From Tetranychus cinnabarinus (Eukaryota; Arthropoda; Arachnida; Trombidiformes; Tetranychidae), in NCBI GenBank assembly GCA_022266195.1, contig WHVY01000002.1:6401001-6465000 (forward strand): a stretch of 64,000 nt of DNA, read 5' to 3'. Positions 34,591 through 46,500 of the stretch are shown here, piece by piece; position 1 is the first letter of the stretch, and every line of letters starts with the position of its first letter. A model generated the notes under the pieces. That model ran no database searches. It was not told the DNA's origin and saw only the letters and a list, made by a program, of their open reading frames with translations. Made by a program: the position numbers and the translations under genes.

Positions 34591-37500
34591 ATGTCTGGTC
34601 AACTAATTACTGTTCGTATGAACCGCGGTGATGCTTCATCGCCTTGGGGATTTAGGCTTCAAGGAGGTAAAGACTGGGGAACACCTTTAGCCGTATCTAA
34701 GGTAGGTCAAGTTAAATTTTGTAGTATAATGTAAACCACTTGATCAGTTGTAAACAAAAATTTGTGCAAGCTTATGATTGACAATTTGCCAATCAGATTT
34801 GCCATTTGGTAACAAATAACATTGCCCTTTTTCAAACACCGTAACCATCTGTTGTCCATTACTTGCAGTCAACCAGCCAAATTGGATTACTTGGATGCAA
34901 CCTAGATTTACCTGCAATGAAAATGAAAGTTTAATCGTTAAATTACGACACAATTTGTCAATGCAAGATTACTTACTTTTAATCAGTGAAATTTTATTAA
35001 GTGTCAGTATTACTTGTGGTCAGGCTAACCTTATTGCATGTTTAATAAGTTATCTTTTTTATTGCCATTCACTTGTGAAAGTTGATCTGATTATTGAAAT
35101 AAATCAGCAACCACCGGCAGTAGTAATAATCTGTCTAATCAACTGCAAACTTTTCATTGAATTTGGATTAGTTGGTTTTTTGGTCATTTAATCTCCTTAA
35201 TTGTAATTGTAATAGCACAATTATGTCAATAAGTTAACTTTAACACCAGAATTGGCCTTGACATGAAAGACTTAACCATTGATTGATTGAACAATCTTGA
35301 ATCCTTTCAGAGTTGGTGTATAGCAAGGTGTGTCTGGTCATTTTTGTGGCTTGAATTTGTAGCTGTGTCTAAAAAATTCATCATGATATAATTGATTCTT
35401 GGTTTGTATAAGAAAATCAGTTCAAATCACAAATGAATAGTATTAACACTTTTCCTCCTATTCGACGACATTCAAACGTTAACGAAATTATTCTGAAAGA
35501 AAAAATTGCTAAATTAATGATTGTTAATTATCTCCAAATGTAATCTCATCTATTATAATTACAATAATATTGTAATAAACAACACTCAGGTCCGTTTTAC
35601 AATGTAACTAGGTGGTTTATCGGGTTGGGTGTATTGAAAAGAAACAATGTTATTTGTTGTAACAAAATGGTGCCTATTTGTTAACTCATTATAATCATTG
35701 TCACCATCAGCTTCAATCAAGCCTCTGATCAAGAAGCCGGCAACTATTAGAATGAAAGTGCAGTCAAGATTGCGATGTTGATTAAGTTGATTGTTGAGGG
35801 AAGAAAAGGTTTGATGACGGTAAAGAGAGCTTTATCCTCAAAATTAAGATTTCAAACAAGTTGATTAATGGATTGACGACAATCAAAATTACAACAGGAT
35901 TATCTTGCTGAAGCAGATGAATTTTGTTATTCATTGTGAAACAAGAAAGGGAAGGAAAAGAGAGGAGATAAATATTGAAGATTTAGATGAAAAAAATAAA
36001 GATGGAAAGATGATGTTGAAGATGGTAAAGAAGAAAAATCCTGAATGGTGATGAGATTCTTTAGTGTAAAATGTTAACAATCCTATTTAACTCTGCCCCT
36101 AACTTGGCAACCTAGAGTATAAACCAATCTGCATTGAGTAAGCATCTAGAAAGTAAAAAGATGAGGATAAGAAAGATGAGTAACTTGAAAAGAGATGGAT
36201 AGTGAGTTGAAGAGAGAGAGATGAAAACGATTTATACCACTTACCATCTTTGGTTTCTCACTTTGTGTTTGTATTACACATGCAAACGGTTACCAAAGTA
36301 ATCCAAGCTTTGCTCCAAAATTAGGTCTTCCCTGTTGAAATGATGAGTAGAGGAAAAAAATGAGAGATATAGAGACAGGAGAAGAAGAGAGAGATGACGA
36401 AAAGAAAGTTACAGTCCCTGAAATCAAAACATGTTTTTACCTAGATTTACTTTAGTAAAGATGCGAGGAAAAAAGTTGACATTATTTTGCCAGAAAAATA
36501 GTTGCACCATTTTATGAAAAATGTAGAGTAGACATAGGAAGGACAAAATGTGTTAAGGAAAGCTTATTGATGAGATATCACAATTATGTTGATGATTTGA
36601 ATGGTTTAAACACACCGAGACACAAATAATTGCACAAATAGCTGAATCGAGTAAATTTGTAATAAAAATTGAAGGAAAAAACTAATTAAATTTCAATTAT
36701 AAATTAACATAAATTAAAACTGTTGATCCTTTGTCTTTACTTTCCTTCTGCCAAGATAAACCCGGGAAGTTTGGCTGAACAGGGAGGACTTCAAGTGGGG
36801 GATTTTATAATTAAAATTGGTAACTCAACTGCTCAAGAAATGTTACATCATGAAGCTCAAGAAGCGATTAAAAGTGCCAAAAACAATCTTGACCTTCAAG
36901 TTCAAAGGTAAATACATAATTACAGTAAATTTCACTTAATAATCAACCAAAATCTGATTCCTTTACATTAAAAAATGTCAGATTATGTTAGAAATTATTA
37001 TAAATTGAGAAAAAGCATTATAAACATACCTTAAAAGTAGCTAAATGTATGAGAATGGAAGATGTTAGGCTTTTAATTTTGAGAAGATTTGAAGCAATTA
37101 CACTTAAATAGCTTAATTATAATTATACAATTTGATGAGATCAGTGAAATTTGTTTAAAAACCAATTTCGTTCCATTGTTTACTCTGGTTAAGTTTGAAG
37201 TTGCTAACAGTGTTTAGTGTCAATTCCCATTGCTTTTTAGGTGTCGTCGCTCTTTATATTGATCCGTGATGATTAAATTGATTTGAAACTAAATCCATAA
37301 GTTTGATTGTGATCCTGATGAGGGTTAATCGCAAATAACCTAAAAAAATGATGATAATTGTGAATCAAATAAAATCGCGCAATGTTAAGCTCATCAGAAC
37401 CAGTTCAATCACCAGATTCACCCAATGATCAACAATGAGGAATTAAATTAAAGGCCGTTCTAATTTATATCGGATTAAATTTAAGTTTTAAACTAATCAA

Positions 37501-40500
37501 TTCAAACTTGATCTTCACATTAACTTAAAATAAAAACGTTAAGGATAACCAGAAAATTCAAATGAACCAAAAACCTTACTAACAGCCAAGATGATCATTC
37601 AATGTTTTAATGTTTTTGTTTCCAACCAAACTAACGCCTAAACCCAAAGGTTTAAAATGAGAATAAAATAATTTAAATTGTAATTTTAAGTTTCTCGGTT
37701 TATTGGTTTCCAATTAGTGAATAAGTTACTGTAAGGTTGACATTTGATTGTGAGCAATTTATTTAAAAAGCCATTCATCTCTCACAAATATACCAATTTT
37801 GCTATACCAACAGTTATGACAGTGATGATGAAGACGAGCATTTCAAGAAGATAATTCATTGGTTATTAACATTTAACTGGCGAGAGTAGACATGAAATAT
37901 CAGTTGAAATGCGTCTAAATTGTATCGAAGTGATGTCAGTTTGGAGTGAAAAAACACCTCAACAGCAATTTGACATTAACAACATTTAGCTAATAATAAC
38001 TTGATAGGTTTAAATTTTTCTTGCCACAGTTGAATGATAATTTGTGATTGTCATAAATACAACGATAATTATAACACAACGGTCTTGTTCAAATATGAAT
38101 GCTGGATCATTAAAGTTAAACAATCGCTAAATTGTCGTGTAACTGTGATGAAATGAAGACAAAAGCTGAGAGTTTTTTTCGCTGCTTTTTAGATGATTAT
38201 TAAAGTCAGGGATGAATCAAGTATAAAAATAGCATTAAATTGCCTTTTTCTCATTCTAATTATTTTATAATCAGAGGTGGAACGTTAACTTGGCGACCAA
38301 CTGTAACTGCTGTGGGTGAACTGCCTAAACCTGGAACAGTAAACTCACCACCAACAACAACATACACCAAAACTTCACTGGCAAAAACTGGACCGGTGAG
38401 TTGCTTCAACGGTTGTGGTTATCAATATAAACAGTGATTTAAGTTGTAATTAACATTTGGTTAATATTTAATGGGTTCCCTTAACTAACCAATTCATCCC
38501 TTTTTGTGCGCCCTTTTCAAACATGTCACCTAACCGTTTACTTGAAGATGGATTGAGTCGTCACTTCTAGTTTTTGTTTTGTGTTTTAACCAAATCTTTG
38601 GTCAATTTTTTTACACATTTTTAATTATTGGCTATTTTTACTGGTATTTAAATAATTAAGGAACCTAAACCAATCGGAACTGGACACAATACAGCTGCAA
38701 AACCCTTCGGAGGAAACAAAAGACTACCTGCCTTGGTTCATAAACAGTTCAACTCACCACTTAACCTTTACTCTGAGACTAATATCAAGGAAACTCTTCA
38801 AGCCCATACAGAACAATTAGCTCCTGGAGTAATGGGGTAAGTAATTCAATCATATTAGACGTTTAAATTAAAATTTGAATTTTCATAACATATTTTTATT
38901 GATCTAATCGACTCTAGGATAAACTTTATGAAACCTGATGCACCAGTAAACAAGCATTCAGCTGTTTATCAAGCCATTTTAGAGGAAGAACAGAGCAAAA
39001 AAGGTAAGACGATTCGTTGAAAAATAGCTTTTATAATTTGTATGATATGATTGTTTGATCAATAGTAATTTAAAGAAAGCGAAAAGGCAAGTGGCAATTA
39101 AAACATCAACAATGAAATGCTTCATCTGCTATAACCGGCTTTTGCTCAAAATTAATAATCTATAATCCTGTTCGATGCTTTACATCCAACTAATACAATT
39201 GATTAAGATTCAGGCCCAGGATAAAATTTAATGATAACATATAACCTCCTCTGATAAAATCTATTGGAATGATATTATAATAGTTGAGCTAATCATCTCA
39301 TTAAACTTGCCTTTACTTATACGAATCATAATCTACTAACATGTAAATGTTTATAAAATCCCGGGTCTCAGATTTAGTGAGGAATGAACAAAATTGGTAA
39401 CAAATTTCAATAAGATCTTACTCATGTCTTTGGTACATTTATGTTCCAACCCTAAGCAAACTCATAGTTTGAAATAGTGAGTGAATAAGAGCATTCAGTA
39501 GGATCTTCACGCGTTTGACTTTGTACTTTGAAGCATAAAACAAAGATGTAATTGCGGATGAACTTGAATAATTTGTAATTGTATCATGATTTTTGCAATT
39601 TACAAAGAGGTCATTTTTAAATTTTGAAAGATCTTACAATGGCTAATTAAAGATTTGATGTTTTTCTACAGTAAATTCAACTGTAGATTTTACAGATTTG
39701 ATAAAAATATGATAAAATGGTAATGAATTGGTTCATATTGAGCCTAAATTTTTAGAAGATCTTGATGTTTATTCCTCTGAATCTTCTATATCGACAGTAG
39801 TAAAATTAGTGGCGCGTTTTTCACTCTGAATTCCTGAGCTTGTTGATGGTTGGGGACTGGAGCATCTGTTTTTTGAGGCCATTTTCTTTTCTTGCCTTTT
39901 TAGTTTGCCTACATCTTTTTTTGCCTCATCTCTCTTGATGTCCAACCCAAGCTGATTGATAGGCAAAACAACGAGGTAATACCAGCCGTCTTTACTTGAA
40001 AAAAGATCTTGATCGATCAAATTTAATATGCCTTATAAATTGAAAAAAGATCTTGATTAGTATAAAATTGAATTAAATTAAATTAAATGCATCAAATTTC
40101 AATAACTACTTACGTTTTAAATTTTCTTCATCATTTTTGCTGAATAGTTTTTTTCTGTCGCCACGCTTTAAAGTACAAGATCTTGATCGTGGATTAACCA
40201 TTTTCGTTATTTTCAAACGTTCGGCGCCGAATAAGTTCTTTGCGATTTCGCGAACTACATAGCCATGGAGTTTGCTGCCAGTTGTAAGAACTTTTCGAAT
40301 GCCTTCCATTTTAATGATTGGAACATCAGGCAAGGCAAAATTGTTCACCATTCTAGTCCATCCATCATTACCGTTTCTTTTTCTATGTAGAATTTCTTCA
40401 AATTTTTTGATAAGGCCTTTTTTTAAAGAGATTTCTTTATCCTTGACAGCAAGATCTTTACTATCCATAGATTTCTCACACAAATCTACATCAGGTGTAT

Positions 40501-43500
40501 CGACTGGCAGATCTTGAGCAAAAAATGTCTCAATTTCACTGATCAATTTTTTGATTTTGTCCAATTTGGAAACGACAAGATCTTCATCCATATCATCAGC
40601 AATATCTGGAACTGAAAATTTAATCAATAAAGATCTTTAGATTGCGAAGGATTGCAATACAATTTATTTAATATACTGACCTTCTTGGCTTGAAGTTACG
40701 CTTGGATTTTGTTCAAGATCCTCAGTCCCTTTGATAGCTCTTGCTTTCTCTATAAAGTAGATGTACTTTTCATCTACTGAGCTTCGATTACCAGCAAACA
40801 AAAAATTGTAAGATTGATTATCAAACTCGAATGGAAGATCTTTGTCAATCATATTGAGGACTTCACCGATTTCGATTCCAAGATCTTCGAGTTTTTTGAT
40901 TGAAAGCGTATTTTTCTCGTTACAAAACGCCAAAATATACGTATCTATCCGGATAGCAAAAGAGGAGAATTTTTTATTAGATTAAAGTCATTTATACAAT
41001 CAAATTAATAATTTTTTCTTACCTGCGTTTATAAGATCTTGTGATCGCTCGTTTGGCCCTTTAATTTTTTTAAAAAATTTCAAAATACTCATATTTGAAA
41101 GTAATTAAGATGATGTTAAAATTTTCACGTAAATTAGAAATAGAAATTCAGAATTTTAAGCAAGTTCTTAAACGCTTGATCAGCTGGTTAAATTGGCTAT
41201 TTTCACATCAAAAATTTAAATGCGGTCAATTCAAATGCAAAAATATTTTATTTATTAATTTCAAATTCAATTTTTCACGAAAATAAATTCCTGTCGTACA
41301 TTAGTTATTAATGAATTTTTTATATTTTGAAAATCAATTATCTTATATCGTCAAAAAATAAATCTAATTTACTTGATCCATTTAATCTATCGTTCATTTT
41401 CGTCACTAAGATCTTTGTTGGGGTTTTTTTCTGAAATATTTTGAGAATCATAATCGTCTTCGTAATCATCAGCTGAAAATTTATCATCGGACTTTTCCTT
41501 ATTCACTCGATTTTCATGTCTCTTCCTCTTTGGTTGACATAATGTTGAACTAAGATCTGCCAAGCAGTATCAGTGGTGAATGTAGTCCCAAAAACTGAGA
41601 GTATGGAGCGTAATTTTTCCTCTTCAGATCTTAGAATAGTTAATTGTCTTTCGCCTTTTCGGGGTTTCCTCTCTCTTTTGCCGTGTCGTCCTAGAATATG
41701 ATCGATAAGTTTTTCACCCCACAGTATCTCGGCAATATCTGCTACCATTTTCGATGGCCATTCTTGAGTAGTAAGAATGTCTTTTATTTCTCGGATCTTT
41801 GAGTCGTCTTCAATTAATTTTTCCCAATCGACTGAAGCTAATTTATTTTCAAAACCTTGTTTTCTCATTGATTTCATCGCCTTATAAGCTTGTTTCGCCA
41901 TACTGGCTTCTTTGGTGGGACCAGTAGTCAAATCTGGAAGATCTTGACTTTCGATGAATTCACTCAACATAACTTTTATTTCTTTCATATCACCCTTGAA
42001 CTTGTTGAATTGTTGCTCAAGCTCTCTCAAAATACGATTAGTTGTAAGATCTGGACTCTTTGAAATTTGCTCTGGTTGACCTCGGCTTTGTGATCTCAAT
42101 TTTCGAGGTGGCTGATCCAAGACAATTGTCTGCTCGGAAGAGCATTTTTTAGATGAAGTAGGTTGAGATAATGGAATATCGTCGTCTAAATGTCTCTTTC
42201 TTTTAAGATCTTTAGCCTTTTCTGATTCCAACAGTTTCAAAGCAGCATCTTGAGTACCGTAAAAAATCACAACAAATTTATCTTCAGCCATTGATTCAGC
42301 ATCATCAACGATAGTCCTATCTTCAATGAGCTTTTCCACAAGACGAACGTAGTTCCCATAATATTTTGCCAGTCGAATAACTTTACGATTGGTAATCGGA
42401 TCTTGTAATAAAACATAACCCTCTGTAAAGACAAAATTAATATAAAAAATTATATTCAAGATCTTTAACAATTAAGTTTTGTACATACCTTTAATAGGGA
42501 CATAGAATTGACAACGATCAAGAATTTCTTTAACACCAGATGAACTCATCATTGAATAACAGATGCACCAACATTAACAGATACAATACCAAGTAGTAAG
42601 AATAGACAAACACATGTCTGTGATCTTAAGGTGTATCCTATTTATACTCAGTTTTTCCACGTGGTTTCAGATAAAATTATCTAAAGTAAATCAATTTTTT
42701 TATCTTTAATTATGTTTCTACAAATTTGGTCTTAAATTTTTAAAAAGATCTTATCAGCGTTTTTTCATCGGAAATGCCAAGCAGAAAGAGATTACCAAAT
42801 ATTTCAAGAGTTGCAAAGTTGAGGAAACGTTCACGTTGTCTTGATTTCAGATCATTTTATCTTACATCGTCTTCAAGTGATAATGAACAAAACAGTGATA
42901 AAGAGGAACAAAGCCAAAGATCTTGCGAATCAATATTAAGTGAACAATGTGTTGATAGTGAATCAAATCTCCAAAGTATTGAATCTTGTGCATCATCAGA
43001 TTCAATCCCTTATCTTACCAGTCATCGTAATTTAAACATCAATGAATTGAATTTGCTTATCTCATATACCTTCAAGCAATGTAATTTAAACAAGGAAGCA
43101 ACAAAAAAGATTTATAATCTGATGAAATTTGTTTCAAAAATCAATTTAGCTTTGGAAGATTATAACAAATTCAGATCTTATATAAAATCCATCAACTTGA
43201 TCAACTCTAAAACTTTAGTGTATTGCAAAAACCATGCGACTTTTGAATCGACACAAACATGTCAATGTATTGACAATATTGGATATTTAATTATTTTTGA
43301 TTATATAGATACAATCAAATTAATTTTGGAAAGAAATTACAATGAATTAACCATTGGCCAAAAGACTGAAATTATGTTAACTAAAGCGTACAATAATTTA
43401 TGGCAAGATCTTGGAGAATCAATTGATAAAGTCATAAGGATCAGTCTCATATGCAATTTAGATGATGCACAGATGCTAAGATCTTCGAGAACGTGTTGTA

Positions 43501-46500
43501 CACCAATATCGTGTATTATCGCTGAGCTTCCAAGAAGAAAGAGAATTTCAAAGCACAATATATTTAATCTTGGTCTGTACTGGGGTGTCAGTGGTGTTAA
43601 ACCTGATGATCTGTTTTCAAAATGTGTTGAGGATGCTTTTCATTCATTGTTTATGATTACAGATACCGATTGTAACACAACCCATCAAATTAATGAATCT
43701 AAATTTGCAATGAATATTAATGACAAAGATCTTATCGTCATCTCAAGGTTTTTAGCGTGCACTTGTGACTCAGTGGCTAAAGCTAAGCTCTTGAACGTAA
43801 AAATGTTCAACGGTAAGTTTGGTTGTCCCTATTGTCTTCATCCTACAAAGTCTGTTGTTACTCCAGGAACTGATTCTAGGAAATTAGTTTATCACTTCGA
43901 AAGTGAATATGAAAAGAAAACATGCTTATTTTATCAAGAAAAATCCGCGAATCTTGATCCAGCGGGAGAAAATCAAGGAATAAAAGGTCCAACAAATTTG
44001 CAAAAGTATCTTATGGTTCCATGTTCATGCCCTATTGACTACATGCATGCTATTCTTGAAGGCGTTTTTAAATTCTTGATGTCAATGAAACCTTTCTCTA
44101 CCAATACAGTAAGATCTTACATTGACGGAAAGGTTAAAATAATTTCGCTACACCATGATACTAGTAGGAAATTCCGTAAACTATCTGAGATCGCATATTG
44201 GAAATCATCAGAGTCAAGAACCTTTTTACTTTATTTGATCCCTTTATTCCGAGAAGTCATCTCAACGGATTGTTTCATCATACTACTGGCATTATCAACA
44301 ATAACAAGATCTTTGTGCAGCGATGCTCTTACTGATATTCAGCTTCAAAATATCAAAACCTTGATAATAAAGAGCACTTTGGCTATCCAAGATATTTACG
44401 GCGAGTGCAACATGCGATTCAATTTGCATTTATTACTTCACCTGGTCGACCAATATAAAGTATTTGGTAGCTTAGCTGATCTATCTGTTTTTTCATTTGA
44501 AAACAACATTTTCAATTTGAAAAGATCTTTCCATGGTACCAGAGGCCAACTCAACCAAATGAAAGATGCCTACATTTTTAAAATGAGCATCACATCTCAA
44601 ATTGAGCTGGTTGATGAAGTTTTTCAAAAAGCTTGCCTTGATACAGGAATCAAGTCAAAAAACACTTTGAAAGTTCTTGATCCTAAATTTAAAATTGAAA
44701 GATCTTTGATTCAAAAGTTGCGAATTTTATACCCATCAATTCGAGAAACTGACATCGATATTTACCAATCATTTACCAAGAACTTTGAAACATTTCACTC
44801 AAGTAATTACCGATATCGAAAAGGATCTTGCAGCTTCTATGTAAAGTATCGCAAACATGACTCAACGTCTTTGTATGGCGAGATACGTTGTTTTATAGCC
44901 GTTAAATGTCAATCGAATCATTTTGATAATAATTATGATAAAATATATGGACTTGTTCGATGCTTTCCGAAAATGCAAAGAATGAATGTTCTTTCTGGAT
45001 TAGACGCTCCAATAACCTCACATGCACGTCAAATGATGAAAATAGATCTATTGAAAGAGCACTATATAGTTGTTCAATCTAGTTCAATCGAAGATCTTAT
45101 TGACACACAAAATTTTTTATCAAGGGTAATAATGGTAAAAGATGAGAGATTTGACAATCGTTATTGGGTAACATCAAGTGATTTACCAGCTGAGCACGAT
45201 TGATATAATTTGTGTACCACGATTCATCTTTATTCCGTTTTGATTAAATTTGCTAAGATCTTAATTTTTCAGATAACTCATTCTTAGTATAAATCATTTG
45301 TCAAAATCTAATGAACAAATGCCTTCAATCTTGCTAATAGTCATTACTATCTTACAACCTTATCCCCGAGCTCAAGATCATTCCATACATTAGTAAGTTC
45401 TTGACACCATGTGTGTACTTGCTATTTCATGCTCATTTCATAAACCCGGGATCACAACTTCTACTTATGTCTCCTTTTACCTTTGTTTTCCTGTGAATGT
45501 TTCTCATGTTAATTGTTGATTAGAAGTTAAATCAGGAACAATCGGAACTCCAACCCCAATATCACCAACTAATTCACCTCGTTTGGGAATCGGTTCAATT
45601 ACCAAGCATGTTGATGCCCCAATATCCCGTGGATCAGGTCAAAATAATTCATCAGGTGACAATTCACAATCATCTCTTAACACTTGTGGTCAATGTGGGG
45701 GATTAATTACCGGAGTTTTCTGTCGTATTCGGGATAAATCACTTCATGCTGAATGTTTTAAATGTGCTACTTGTGGTACATCGCTTAAGAATGTAGGTTA
45801 CTTTAACGTAAATGAAAAACTCTATTGCGATGCCCATGCAGGACAAGCTGCTCAACATTTGGCCCAATCAACTGGACAATCAAACATCGAACCTATGACC
45901 ATAAGACCGTGAGTTTCATTCAATATCTGAACCAAAAGAGTTGAATATGGAAGGCAAATCAGCAGTAGCTCACAAAATTCAATGCTTCAGTTGTTTACTG
46001 ATCACAATTGATTGAAAAATATTACAAATTATCCAAAATATTTAAAACAAAAACCAAATTTTTGAGGTATCTTCACTATTAACCCTTAATCATCAGATAA
46101 AGATTCAAAATTCAAATTAGGTTGCCTTTCACCTTCAACAAAATTTGCTTCTTTAAACAACTTGTAACGTTACTAATTATTGTTTTTATGTTCAATTAGA
46201 GGAGCAGCTATACCCAAAGATGCTAATATAATTGGAATCGGAGGAATACCAACAAATAGTTCACCAACACCAGGAAAAATCAGCTCTCCACGGATAACAA
46301 TACCATCACCAACACAGCCATCAACCCTACACGATCGACCGACTTCCCCTTCAGTCCTTGGAGCTGTTCCTTGGCATGTGAGTAATGAAAATAAACTATT
46401 GAATGATGATGATTTATCTGTATCTTTGTCATTCCAATGTTAATAAATAGCACCAAAGTCCTGGAAACATTCATCACGTTGAAGCTCCACAAAGTCCTCG

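Larger units (their letters stand above)
39412..45262. repeat. Interspersed palindrome AAGATCTT, 27 exact copies
   Basis: Exact copies start at 39412, 39628, 39756, 40003, 40047, 40177, 40451, 40577, 40630, 40835, 40880, 41033, 41408, 41938, 42206, 42458, 42745, 42917, 43405, 43478, 43726, 44111, 44306, 44523, 44699, 45091 and 45255. Roughly ten one-mismatch copies (such as CAGATCTT, AGGATCTT, AAGATCTG) lie between them. They fall in introns, intergenic DNA and exons of all three genes. In exons they are read in different frames, giving recurrent DL or RS dipeptides. About 0.2 exact copies would be expected by chance at two-thirds AT. Confidence 0.9.
39360..45450. mobile_element. CACTA/EnSpm-like DNA transposon in Zasp intron 5
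   Basis: Holds a transposase gene on + and two BEN-like genes on -, with the AAGATCTT motif throughout. Ends are tentative. ATCCCGGGT at 39358-39366 and its inverse ACCCGGGAT at 45444-45452 could be the termini, with AT on each side as a 2-bp duplication. Similarity further inwards is weak, and I see no CACTA terminus. Removing this interval would leave an intron of roughly 430 bp. Confidence 0.6.

Noticed and set aside
34702..36755. ORFs inside Zasp intron 1 (e.g. 34895-35191)
   Set aside because: No domain, no matching splice phases and no conservation evidence; intronic chance ORFs.
39412..45262. CRISPR-like or satellite interpretation of the AAGATCTT sites
   Set aside because: The repeat is only 8 bp, spacing is irregular (about 40-530 bp), and the DNA between is ordinary coding and intron sequence.
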